A stretch of DNA of 64,000 bases from the NCBI RefSeq assembly GCF_003130585.1, contig NZ_QFKX01000002.1:1-64000 (forward strand). Direction: 5' to 3'. This document shows, piece by piece, positions 42,216 to 50,425 of the stretch; position 1 is the first letter of the stretch; the number at the start of each line of letters is the position of its first letter. Under the pieces are notes generated by a model. That model was not told the origin of the DNA. It worked only from the letters and a program-made list of their open reading frames with translations, and did no database searches. The DNA is from Brachybacterium endophyticum (GTDB lineage Bacteria; Actinomycetota; Actinomycetes; Actinomycetales; Dermabacteraceae). Both the position numbers and the translations under genes were made by a program.

Positions 42216-43471
42216 GACCCCACCGTCCGGAATCCGCCGGCGTCACCCGCGCGCATCCATTCGAGACCGTCCGGCCCGTCGTCGGTGTCGACGAAGCGCC
42301 ACGGTTCGGGATCGCCGACCGGTGCGGGCGGATCGTGGAACCAGTAGGTCGCATCGGGGTGCCAGCCGGCGACGAGGGTGAGTGCGGTGCGGGGGCGTCC
42401 CAGACGAGTGTGGCGAGCAGTGATGCCCTCGACAGGGACAGCACGCCCGGCGAGGTCGAGGTAGGCGCCGAGGCTCAGGTGCGCTCCGTCAGCCACCTCG
42501 GCGACCGACGACCAGTCCGGCATCATCCACGGGCCGGCCTCTCCGGTGCATGCGTGCCAGTTCCCCCGACGGCCCCGCCTCGGCTCGAGAGGATGTCGGC
42601 GGCAGAGATCCACCCAATCCTGCTGCGAGCGCACCTCGAGGATCCGCCGACCCTGTGTCGTGGCGATGCGCTGCGCGTCCGCGGACTCGTACCCGAAGTC
42701 GTCCTCTTCCAGCCAGAGTCGCATCGGGGCGCCGTCGGAGAACTGACCGGTGGTGCTCTCGAGGCGGGGTGACGGAGTCGTCCACCAGATGCCCGAACCT
42801 CCGGTGAGCGAGGAATCCCAATCGGCACGCTGCTCGAGGAGCGCGCGCCGTGCGTTCTCCTCGTACCCCGGCGGGTCATGGATCGTCGTCGGCTCTTCCC
42901 CGTCCCATCTCGTCAGGTGCTGACGTCCTGGATCGGCATCGTCGAACCACGCCTGCACCACGGGTGAGGACGCGAGGTGTTCCGCGACCCTGATGAGCGC
43001 CTCGCGCACGGGAGGAGTCGCGGCGACGACGTCGCGACCGTCCATGCCCTGCCAGTAGCGCGCCGTGGTCACGGCGTCGGCGACGCAGCGACGCAGGAGG
43101 TGCTCCATCGGTTCCGCGAGCGGGATGTCGTCGACTGCCTCGGCGATCCGCGCGAGCGGAGGATCCGGTGGCGGGGGAGCGATCGCTCGTCTGCCATCAG
43201 AGGTGTAGAGCATCGCGACGCTGCTGTCGTCACGGTGGTGTGATGCGTCGTCGACGAGGTGATCCAGGGGCCCGATCGAGTCCGGGTGACGTAGAGCCGC
43301 CTGTTCACTGCGGATCGCGAACTCCAGCAGCGTGCGCAGCCCACGCGGGCCGCGAGTGAGTGCGGAGACGACGCCGGCTTCGTTCGCGATTCGCGCCTTG
43401 CTTCCTGGCTCTGGGGCGGAGGCGGCGTCGCCCTTCACGGACGGTTCGCCCGCGCCCTCACCCTCACCCAC
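42212..43471 (-). CDS. Protein of unknown function, coupled to a sirtuin gene
   Basis: I do not recognise a family. The likely product is 419 residues from GTG 43471, which overlaps the SMP-30 stop by 8 bases; GTG 43438 is an alternative, and neither has a strong Shine-Dalgarno site. It is soluble, with no signal peptide or membrane segment, and rich in Trp and acidic residues in the second half (SGIWWTTPSP, RLWLEEDDFGYES, WVDLCRRHPLEPRRG, TYWFHDPPAP). The sequence looks like a real protein in codon bias and composition, with a Ser/Pro-rich first 30 residues. Overlaps on both sides place it in an operon between a lactonase-like protein and a sirtuin. It could be a toxin-like or immunity-like protein of the polymorphic type, but nothing proves that. 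Confidence 0.65.
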   Translation of the reverse strand: MGEGEGAGEPSVKGDAASAPEPGSKARIANEAGVVSALTRGPRGLRTLLEFAIRSEQAALRHPDSIGPLDHLVDDASHHRDDSSVAMLYTSDGRRAIAPPPPDPPLARIAEAVDDIPLAEPMEHLLRRCVADAVTTARYWQGMDGRDVVAATPPVREALIRVAEHLASSPVVQAWFDDADPGRQHLTRWDGEEPTTIHDPPGYEENARRALLEQRADWDSSLTGGSGIWWTTPSPRLESTTGQFSDGAPMRLWLEEDDFGYESADAQRIATTQGRRILEVRSQQDWVDLCRRHPLEPRRGRRGNWHACTGEAGPWMMPDWSSVAEVADGAHLSLGAYLDLAGRAVPVEGITARHTRLGRPRTALTLVAGWHPDATYWFHDPPAPVGDPEPWRFVDTDDGPDGLEWMRAGDAGGFRTVGS

Positions 43472-44327
43472 CGAACACCAGCTCGTCGGCCAGCCCCCGC
43501 GCCCCCGGCTCGACCGCGAACAGGGATCCCGCCGCCGGGTCGTCGTCGGGCGCGAGGTTCTCGCGGCTGGTGGTGATGTAGAGCGTCGCGCGGTCCTGCC
43601 CGCCGAAGGTGCAGGCGGTGACCTGGCGGGCGCCCACTTCGATGCGCTCGGCGACCGCACCGCCGTCATCGAGGCCCAGCACGCGGCCGGCACCGTTCAT
43701 CGCGACCCACACGCGGCCCTCGGTGTCGATGGTGAGGCCGTCGGGGTGGCCGTCCTCCTTGTGCAGATCCGCGAAGGGCCGCCGGTCCATGAGCCCGGCC
43801 TGCTCGTCCCAGTCCAGGACGTCGACGCGTTCGGTGGGGGTGTCGACGTAGTAGGCACGGCTGTGATCGGGGGAGAAGACGAGGCCGTTGGAAATGGTCA
43901 GGTCATCCCAGACCGCCGTCGCCTCCCCGTCGGTGCCCAGGCGCCACATGCGCGCGGCCCCTGTCGCCTGGTCGTAGGCCATCGAGCCGCACCAGAAGGT
44001 GCCGTCGGGCGCGGTGGTGCCCTCGTTCATGCGCACCGGCCCGTCCCAGAGCGTCGCCAGGGGAGTGATGGAGCCGTCGGGGTCCTGCAGGCCGAAGCCC
44101 TTCTCGAGGGCGAGCACGGCGCCCCCACCCCGGCGCGGACGCACACAGGCGACCACGGGGCTGCCCGTCGCGGTGCGGGTGATGCCTCCGCTCGCGGGGT
44201 CGAGCTCGAGGTAGTCCCCGGCGAGCATGTCGACCCAGCGCAGCGCCCCGCCATCGCCCCAGCTCTCGGACCAGATCGGCCCCTCGGCGTGGTAGCAGAG
44301 GGAATCGGTGAGGCGAACGGCGTCCAT
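43464..44327 (-). CDS. SMP-30/gluconolactonase family protein
   Basis: This 287-residue six-bladed beta-propeller has the family's divalent-metal residues: Glu15 (HAEGP), Asn101 (RMNEG), Asn147 (ISNGL) and Asp196 (HPDGLTID). Such enzymes hydrolyse sugar lactones, for example gluconolactone or arabinonolactone. There is no signal peptide, so it acts in the cytoplasm. The ATG follows AGGAGG, and TAGCCT (minus strand, 44364-44359) may be its -10. It is first of a probable four-gene operon ending with the VOC protein. Confidence 0.9.
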   Translation of the reverse strand: MDAVRLTDSLCYHAEGPIWSESWGDGGALRWVDMLAGDYLELDPASGGITRTATGSPVVACVRPRRGGGAVLALEKGFGLQDPDGSITPLATLWDGPVRMNEGTTAPDGTFWCGSMAYDQATGAARMWRLGTDGEATAVWDDLTISNGLVFSPDHSRAYYVDTPTERVDVLDWDEQAGLMDRRPFADLHKEDGHPDGLTIDTEGRVWVAMNGAGRVLGLDDGGAVAERIEVGARQVTACTFGGQDRATLYITTSRENLAPDDDPAAGSLFAVEPGARGLADELVFGG

Positions 44328-44378
44328 GGGTCCTCCTGGTCGAAGCGTGGTCGGTGCCAGGCTATCGGCGCGAGGAGG

Positions 44379-45119
44379 TCAGCGGCCCAGGAGCCGTCCC
44401 ATCGGGACGAAGTCCTCGAACTCGGCGTCCCGTGCAGGGGTGGTGGGGGTGCCCTCGGGATCGGTGTCCGTCTCGCCGCTCTCCGGGTCTCTTGCCGCGC
44501 CGTCCTGGCCGGCATCGGTCGAACCGCTGTGATCGGCGTGCTCGGCGCCCGCTCCGATCCCGGCGCCGAGCATCGAGACCAGCTCGCGGGCGGCGCGCTG
44601 TGCGCGATCGGCGAGCGAGTCCTGTGCGGACTCCGAGGCCGAGGCGCCGCCGAAGTCGGTGGAGGCCGCGAACACGGCCGTCGGCACCATCTCGGCGCGC
44701 AGGTAGGAGAACATCGGCCGGATCGCGTAGTCCAGGGCCAGCGAATGGCGGGCGGTGCCGGCGGTCGCGCCGAGCAGCACGGGCTTGCCGTGCCACAGGT
44801 CCTTGTCGAGCGCGTCGATCAGCAGCTTGAACAGGGCCGACGGGCCGACGTTGAAGATCGGGGTCACCGCGATCACCGCGTCGGCCTCGCGGATCGCCTC
44901 GACGACGGGGCGCAGGCGCTCGCCGGGGAAGTGCGAGACCAGCGCATCGGTGAGGTCGTGGGCGTGCTCGTGCAGCTCGATCGTGGAGGTGGTGACCTCG
45001 TCGCCGGTCCGTGCGATCGCGGCGCACGCCGCCGACGTCAGCTGGTCGGCCAGCATGCGGGTCGAGCTGGGGGTCGACAGCCCCGCGGTCAGGGTGAGGA
45101 TGCGGTAGGTGCGAGTCAC
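44379..45119 (-). CDS. NADPH-dependent FMN reductase (CE1759 type)
   Basis: This 246-residue flavodoxin-like protein starts with RILTLTAGLSTPSSTRMLAD, whose Ser/Thr-rich loop binds FMN phosphate, and has the TPIFNVGPSALFKLLID block typical of NADPH-dependent FMN reductases. The C-terminal 55 residues are acidic and low in complexity. The GTG start follows AAGGAGG. It sits 71 bases after the LLM monooxygenase gene and most likely supplies reduced FMN to it. Confidence 0.88.
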   Translation of the reverse strand: MTRTYRILTLTAGLSTPSSTRMLADQLTSAACAAIARTGDEVTTSTIELHEHAHDLTDALVSHFPGERLRPVVEAIREADAVIAVTPIFNVGPSALFKLLIDALDKDLWHGKPVLLGATAGTARHSLALDYAIRPMFSYLRAEMVPTAVFAASTDFGGASASESAQDSLADRAQRAARELVSMLGAGIGAGAEHADHSGSTDAGQDGAARDPESGETDTDPEGTPTTPARDAEFEDFVPMGRLLGR

Positions 45120-45190
45120 GAGGTCCTCCTTCGAGCAGTGGTGGCGGATGGATGAGTGGGGCCGGGGCCCGGGACCGGGGGCGCTCTCCC

Positions 45191-46345
45191 TCAGGCGCGG
45201 TCCTCGGCGCGCAGCCCGGTCCAGTTGTCCCCGGTCTCGAAGCGGTAGGCCTGGTCGAACGCACCCTTCTCGGCCTCGCGCGCGGCGACCAGCGCCGCGT
45301 GCGTGGGTCCCTCGGGCACGTCGGCCGGGCGGCGGGCGTCCAGCTCCCGGCGCAGCACGGGGACGACCTCGGTGCCCAGCATCTCGATCTGCTCGAGGAC
45401 CGTCTTCCGCGGCAGGCCCGCGTGGTCCATGAGGAACAGCTGGCGCTGGTAGTCGCCCACCTCGTCGGCCATGGTCAGGTAGCGCTCGACGACCTGCTCC
45501 GGGGAGCCGACGGTCAGCGGGGTCTGCGCGGTGAAGTCCTCCATCGAGGGGCCTCCGCCGTAGACGGGCGCGTTGTCGAAGTAGGGGCGGAACTCGCGCA
45601 CGGCGTCCTGGGAGTTGGGGCGCATGAACGCCTGCCCGCCGAGCCCGACGATCGCCTGCGAGGCCTTCCCGTGGCCGTAGTGCTCGTAGCGCTCGCGGTA
45701 CAGCTGGACCATCTGGCGGGTGTGCTGGATGGGCCAGAAGATGTTGTTGTGCAGGAAGCCGTCGCCGTAGTACGCGGCCTGCTCGGCGATCTGCGGGGAG
45801 CGGATCGAGCCGTGCCAGACGAAGGGCGGGACGCCGTCGAGAGGCCGGGGCGTGGAGGTGAACTGCTGCAGCGGCGTGCGGAACTCGCCCTGCCAGTCCA
45901 CGACGTCCTCGCGCCACAGCCGGTGCAGCAGGTCGTAGTTCTCGATGGCCATCTCGAGGCCCTTGCGGATGTCCTTGCCGAACCACGGGTACACCGGGCC
46001 GGTGTTGCCGCGGCCCATCACCAGGTCCACGCGCCCGCCCGTGAGGTGCTGGAGCATCGCGTAGTCCTCGGCGATCTTGACCGGGTCGTTCGTGGTGATC
46101 AGCGTGGTCGCCGTGGACAGGATGATGTCCTTCGTGCGCGCGCCGATGTAGGCGAGCGTGGTGGTGGGGGAGGAGGTCACGAACGGCGGGTTGTGGTGCT
46201 CGCCGAGGGCGAAGACGTCCAGGCCCACCTGCTCGGCGAGCTCGGCCTCCTCCACCATCAGCTCGAGCCGCTCGTGCTCGGTGGGGATGCGCCCGGTGGT
46301 GGGGTCGGGGGTGATGTCGGCGATGGTGAAGATTCCGAACTGCAT
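45191..46345 (-). CDS. LLM class flavin-dependent monooxygenase
   Basis: This 384-residue protein has the luciferase-like TIM barrel: MQFGIFTIADITPDP, VFALGEHHNPPF, RTKDIILSTATTLI, GRVDLVMGRGN and a C-terminal GSPEQVVERYL block. It would use FMNH2 from the neighbouring FMN reductase to oxygenate an organic substrate that is unknown. The ATG was chosen with GAGGAGGA upstream. An unusually A/T-rich stretch precedes the gene and may be its promoter-operator. Confidence 0.9.
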   Translation of the reverse strand: MQFGIFTIADITPDPTTGRIPTEHERLELMVEEAELAEQVGLDVFALGEHHNPPFVTSSPTTTLAYIGARTKDIILSTATTLITTNDPVKIAEDYAMLQHLTGGRVDLVMGRGNTGPVYPWFGKDIRKGLEMAIENYDLLHRLWREDVVDWQGEFRTPLQQFTSTPRPLDGVPPFVWHGSIRSPQIAEQAAYYGDGFLHNNIFWPIQHTRQMVQLYRERYEHYGHGKASQAIVGLGGQAFMRPNSQDAVREFRPYFDNAPVYGGGPSMEDFTAQTPLTVGSPEQVVERYLTMADEVGDYQRQLFLMDHAGLPRKTVLEQIEMLGTEVVPVLRRELDARRPADVPEGPTHAALVAAREAEKGAFDQAYRFETGDNWTGLRAEDRA

Positions 46346-46369
46346 GGGGTCCTCCTCGGGGTGCTGCCG

Positions 46370-46396
46370 CAAGATAGTTCAAATATAAATTACTTC
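46370..46396 (-). promoter_or_regulatory. A/T-rich promoter/operator region of the LLM-FMN reductase pair
   Basis: A 27-base stretch consisting almost wholly of A and T stands out in its G/C-rich surroundings. It contains AGTTCAAATATAAATTACT (46377-46395), whose ends AGT/ACT are inverted and whose left half resembles the AGTTCAAAT half-site seen before other LLM genes. A MarR- or HxlR-type regulator site is possible. Confidence 0.4.
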
Positions 46397-46487
46397 GCGG
46401 CCGACGACAAGCCCCGTGGGTCCCGGGCCACACCCGCTCCCCGCGCGGGCATCGGGTCGCCGAGGGGACACACGTCCGATTTCTCGT

Positions 46488-47495
46488 CTACTCGACCTGC
46501 GAGGACTCGGCCTTCCAGGTGTTGCACGCCGACAGGTCGCCGTCGCTCTCCGCCCCCGTGGCCGTCCACGCGTCGACGGTGCTCTCCTGGATCGAGGGCT
46601 TCTGATCGGGGTCGCGGTTCTGCCGCTCCGCCCGACGCTGCTGGAGATCCGTCGAGGGGCGGGACCCCTCGGGCAGCTGCATCACCGCGGCCGACGCCAT
46701 GCAGGCGTTCTGCAGGAGGTAGCGGCGCGAGGCGTCGTCCTTCTTCTCGGCGTCGTCACCGATGGCGTCCTCGAGGTGCTGGTAGTACAGCCCCACCGAC
46801 GACTGCCACATGAGCGTGTTCTGTTGGACGAACGCGAGGTCCCACAGCAGCAGCGGAGCGAGGTCCCCGGGATGTTTGGCGTCGAAGGAGGCGCCGTAGT
46901 CGGAGGGCCAGTAGATCTTGCCGTCGAGGTTGCAGACCCGCGGATAGTCCTTCTCGAAGGAGTCCTTCCTGCACTCCGAGGTCGGGACGTGGGGCCAGTC
47001 GTAGACCACCACGTCCAGGGTGTCCCAGGGCAGGGAGCGCTGAGAACTCGCCTCGCCCCAGACCGAGGCCAGGCACCCGCTCCCGGTGTTCAGGAACTCC
47101 TCGAGCTGATCGCCGGACAGCTTCTTCGTCGGTGTGGGCAGCTCACACGCATCGCCCGCCGGCAGGGTGCCCTCGGTGAGGGGATTCGTCTCCATCACCT
47201 GCCGCAGACCGTCCTCGTTGAGCGAGACCTCGTCCAGCGGCGTGATGACCTTGAACGCGGGAGCCGTCTCCGGCGGCTTCGACTCCGAGGACGACGTGCT
47301 CGTGCTCGAGGAGCTGCCCGCGGAGGTGGAGGTGCTGGGCGAGGCGTCGCGGTCGGGTCTCGTGCCGAGCACGAAGGCCAGGGTGCCGCCGCCGGCGGCG
47401 ACCAGCAGCAGCGCCAGGCATCCACAGGCCACGGCGGCCCACGCCCACCCGGGTCGTCGTGACTGCTGCTGCCCTGGTCCTGGACCCTGCGTCAT
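46488..47495 (-). CDS. Membrane-anchored protein resembling a zinc metallopeptidase but lacking its motif
   Basis: This 335-residue protein has a short Gly/Gln-rich cytoplasmic N-terminus, one membrane helix (about 18-44), and a Ser/Thr linker (50-72). An extracellular domain follows whose outline resembles actinobacterial neutral zinc metallopeptidases (ETNPLTEGTLPAGDACELP, then a Cys-containing helix and a predicted active-site helix). In the helix where those enzymes have HExxH it reads DLAPLLLWDLAFVQQ (211-225), and the later Glu-ligand helix reads LLQNACMASAA (260-270), without the Glu. It is therefore probably inactive as a peptidase and may bind proteins or peptides. Homology is my reading and needs a profile search. 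Six Cys residues in the ectodomain suggest disulfides. Confidence 0.65.
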   Translation of the reverse strand: MTQGPGPGQQQSRRPGWAWAAVACGCLALLLVAAGGGTLAFVLGTRPDRDASPSTSTSAGSSSSTSTSSSESKPPETAPAFKVITPLDEVSLNEDGLRQVMETNPLTEGTLPAGDACELPTPTKKLSGDQLEEFLNTGSGCLASVWGEASSQRSLPWDTLDVVVYDWPHVPTSECRKDSFEKDYPRVCNLDGKIYWPSDYGASFDAKHPGDLAPLLLWDLAFVQQNTLMWQSSVGLYYQHLEDAIGDDAEKKDDASRRYLLQNACMASAAVMQLPEGSRPSTDLQQRRAERQNRDPDQKPSIQESTVDAWTATGAESDGDLSACNTWKAESSQVE

Positions 47496-47624
47496 GGCGT
47501 TCCCGTCCGCGCCCCCGGGGGCGACGCGCTCGCTCGGTCAGTGGGACGCCCCGTCGACGCCCTGGGGACAGGGTACCCAGCGTTCCCGCCCCGGACGCGA
47601 GGATCGGTGGCAGGATGGCTGGTC

Positions 47625-49709
47625 ATGACGCATCGGAGCATCGAAGAGCTGCTGGACGCCCGCCGGCTCGCGGGACTGACCACGACCCCGGGCGGGAGGA
47701 TCGTCGCCACGGTTTCCGCCCCGGATGCGAAGGGCACCGCCTACCGCACCTCCCTCGTCGAGATGGTGGACGGGGCCCTGCTGCCGCTGACCCGGGGCAG
47801 CGCCTCCGTCGGTTCCCTCGCCCTCGCCGAGGACGGCACCACCCTGTTCACCGCCAAGCGCGTGGGGGAGGACGGCGACGAGGCCGAGGACGCCCAGCTC
47901 TGGGCGCTGCCGGCGCGCGGCGAGGCCCGGGAGATCGCCGCCCGTCCCGGTGGTTTCGGGGGTCTGCACCTGGCCGAGGGCCTGCTGGTCGCCGAGCTCG
48001 AGGTCCACTCGCAGGCGACCGATGAGGCCGCCCACGCGCGACTCGCGGCGACTCGGGAGAAGGCCAAGGTCACCGCGGCCCTGCACAGCGGCTTCCCCAC
48101 CCGCTTCTGGGACCACGACCTGGGGCCGATGCGCAGCGTGCTCGCCGTCGCGACGCTCCCCGACGATCTCCAGCGCGCCGAGGCGACGCTCCCGCCGGGC
48201 GCCTCGGCGGCCACGGAGGCCGGCGCGGAAGCGGAGGAGATCTCGGAGAACGCCCCCGAGACCTCCGACGAGCCCCGCAAGCAGGTCCTGCACTTCCGCC
48301 ACCTGGAGATGCCGCCGGGACGCCTGACCGCCTGGACGGCCGATCGCCAGGGCCGGCACGCGCTGGTCACGATGACCGACTCGGTCGAGGACCGCCTGGC
48401 CGTGGGGCATCTGTACCTACTGGACCTGGTGGGTGGCGGGGCGCCGACACTCGTGCGCGAAGGCACCAGCGAGGTCGAGCACTGGCCCGGCGAGTTCAGC
48501 CCCGACGGCTCCGCGGCGATCATCGCTCGAGAGCAGACCTGGACGCAGACGGCCTCCGCACAGGGCTGGATCGAGGTGCTCGACCTGGCGACCCTCGAGA
48601 GCCGGGAGCTGTGGCCGGATCTCGACCGCGACCCCGAGCCGGTCTGGATCGACGAGAGCACGCTCGTCGGCGCGGGGGACGACCAGGGGCGCGGCTCCGT
48701 GTGGATCGGCGGGATCGACGATGCCGCGCCGCGACGACTCGTCGGCGGCCCCGACCAGGAACTCGCCTTCGGCTCGCTCTCGGTCACCGACGGCGCCGTG
48801 ATCGCGAGCGCCTCCGGGATCGCGGTCGCCCCGCACCCGGTGCGGATCGACCCTGCGACCGGCGCGCTCCAGGACCTGCCGAACCCCGCCGGCGCCCCCG
48901 CCCGCAGCGGGACGCTCACCGAGGTCACCGCGCAGGCCGAGGACGGCACCGACCTGCGTGCCTGGCTGCGGCTGCCCGAGGGAGAGGGGCCGCACCCGCT
49001 GGTCGTCTTCGCGCACGGCGGCCCCTGGGGGTCGTGGAACGCGTGGACCTACCGGTGGAACCCGAACCCGTTCGTGGCCGCCGGGTACGCGGTGCTGCTG
49101 CCGGATCCCGCGATCTCCACCGGGTACGGGCAGGCGATGATCGATCGCGGTCAGCACGAGCTGGGAGGGGCGCCATTCACGGACATCATGGCGCTGACCG
49201 ACGTGACCGTCGGCCGCGAGGACATCGATGCCGAGCGCACCGCGTTCGCGGGCGGCTCCTACGGCGGCTACATGGCCAACTGGGTCGCCGGGCACACCGG
49301 CGACCGCTTCCGCTGCGTGGTCACCCACGCCTCCCTGTGGGACACCGCGACCATGGGCCGGACCACGGACAACGCCGGCTGGGAGCGGCCGATGCGCGAG
49401 CAGAACAAGCATTTCAATCCCAGCGACTTCGTGGCCGACATCGTGGTGCCGATGCTCGTCATCCACGGCGACAAGGACTACCGGGTGCCGATCGCCCAGG
49501 GCCAGGCGCTCTGGTACGACCTGCACGAGTTCTCCGCGACCCCGCGCGACGCCGAGGGCCGCACGCGCCACCGCTACCTGTACTTCCCCGACGAGGGGCA
49601 CTGGGTGGCGGGGCGCGGCAACGCCCAGGTCTGGTACGAGACCTTCCTGGGGTTCCTCGACGAGCACGTGCGCGGTGAGGAATGGGAACGCCCGGCGACG
49701 CTGGGCTGA
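47625..49709 (+). CDS. S9 family peptidase (prolyl-oligopeptidase-like)
   Basis: This 694-residue protein joins an N-terminal beta-propeller (about 1-420) to a C-terminal alpha/beta hydrolase domain. The catalytic triad is Ser545 in GGSYGGYM, Asp618 in HGDKDYRVP and His659 in DEGHWV. HGGPWGSWNAWTYRW is the oxyanion-loop region. It lacks a signal peptide and probably degrades short peptides in the cytoplasm (acylaminoacyl- or dipeptidyl-peptidase type). The ATG at 47625 fits the conserved beginning; no strong Shine-Dalgarno site is seen. It is divergent from the zinc-peptidase-like gene. Confidence 0.92.
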   Translation: MTHRSIEELLDARRLAGLTTTPGGRIVATVSAPDAKGTAYRTSLVEMVDGALLPLTRGSASVGSLALAEDGTTLFTAKRVGEDGDEAEDAQLWALPARGEAREIAARPGGFGGLHLAEGLLVAELEVHSQATDEAAHARLAATREKAKVTAALHSGFPTRFWDHDLGPMRSVLAVATLPDDLQRAEATLPPGASAATEAGAEAEEISENAPETSDEPRKQVLHFRHLEMPPGRLTAWTADRQGRHALVTMTDSVEDRLAVGHLYLLDLVGGGAPTLVREGTSEVEHWPGEFSPDGSAAIIAREQTWTQTASAQGWIEVLDLATLESRELWPDLDRDPEPVWIDESTLVGAGDDQGRGSVWIGGIDDAAPRRLVGGPDQELAFGSLSVTDGAVIASASGIAVAPHPVRIDPATGALQDLPNPAGAPARSGTLTEVTAQAEDGTDLRAWLRLPEGEGPHPLVVFAHGGPWGSWNAWTYRWNPNPFVAAGYAVLLPDPAISTGYGQAMIDRGQHELGGAPFTDIMALTDVTVGREDIDAERTAFAGGSYGGYMANWVAGHTGDRFRCVVTHASLWDTATMGRTTDNAGWERPMREQNKHFNPSDFVADIVVPMLVIHGDKDYRVPIAQGQALWYDLHEFSATPRDAEGRTRHRYLYFPDEGHWVAGRGNAQVWYETFLGFLDEHVRGEEWERPATLG

Positions 49710-49756
49710 ACAGGAGCAGGGGGCTCAACGGGAACACGGGGCTGAACAGGAAAGTG
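49703..49756 (+). repeat. Three 18-bp tandem repeats across the S9 peptidase stop codon
   Basis: Units at 49703, 49721 and 49739 share GGGCTNAACNGGA with an exact 18-base period. The first unit contains the TGA of the peptidase gene. No function is evident. Confidence 0.75.
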
Positions 49757-49783
49757 CCCCGGCCCGTCCCCACGGGCCGGGGC
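49756..49783 (+). terminator. Terminator hairpin after the S9 peptidase gene
   Basis: A perfect 12-bp stem (49756-49767 with 49772-49783) closes a CCCC loop and is followed by CATCCCTTTCCC. The stem is strong but the T run is weak. Confidence 0.65.
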
Positions 49784-49940
49784 CATCCCTTTCCCCCGTG
49801 AGCCGGTCATGGCGGGGAGTCCTCCTCAGTGACTCGCCGCTCCGGCATCACGTGAGGACCACTCAACCCCGCACACCCGGGCAGGGGCTGAACACGGGCT
49901 GTCGGTTTCCTAGGGAGATGGAGCGGTGGGCGCCGTCGGC

Positions 49941-50405
49941 TCAGGTCCCGGGCGGCGGGACGACCTCGAGGACGCCGGAGTCGGCGCGCGAGAGCAGCCG
50001 TGAGACGGGGCAGCGCGCATGCGCGGCCTCGGCCAGCCGGCGAACCTCGTCCTCCGGGAGGTCCTCGATGGCCACCAGGGCGCGCGGGGCGAAGCGGAAG
50101 CCGCCGGCGGGGTCGCGATGCAGGCCGACCTCGACGTGCACGTGGGTCGCGGCGTCGATCCGCTGCTCCCGCAGCACGGCCTTGAGGGTCTCGCCCAGGC
50201 ACGTGCTCCACGCCATCGCCAGGAACTGCTCGGGGTTGCTGCCCGTCGCGTCGGGGGAGGGGCCGCCGGTGGGGATCGTCGGCCCGTTCTCGACGCGGAC
50301 CTCCCCGGCCGTGCCGCCGATGTTCTCCACCCGCGCCGTGTAGAGGGTGCGGGTGTACTTCTCGGAGGTCGTATCGGCCGGGGACTGTGCAGGTGGTTCC
50401 GCCAT
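49941..50405 (-). CDS. OsmC/Ohr family peroxiredoxin-like protein
   Basis: This 154-residue protein is of the organic hydroperoxide resistance (Ohr) subgroup. The peroxidatic Cys69 lies in AWSTCLGET and the resolving Cys132 in ARCPVSRL. It reduces organic hydroperoxides with a dithiol cofactor. TACCCT on the minus strand (50417-50412) ends six bases before the ATG and there is no Shine-Dalgarno site, so it is probably leaderless. The frame is open further upstream but only shadows the flavoprotein gene. Confidence 0.88.
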   Translation of the reverse strand: MAEPPAQSPADTTSEKYTRTLYTARVENIGGTAGEVRVENGPTIPTGGPSPDATGSNPEQFLAMAWSTCLGETLKAVLREQRIDAATHVHVEVGLHRDPAGGFRFAPRALVAIEDLPEDEVRRLAEAAHARCPVSRLLSRADSGVLEVVPPPGT

Positions 50406-50425
50406 GACGCCAGGGTAATCCTGGG

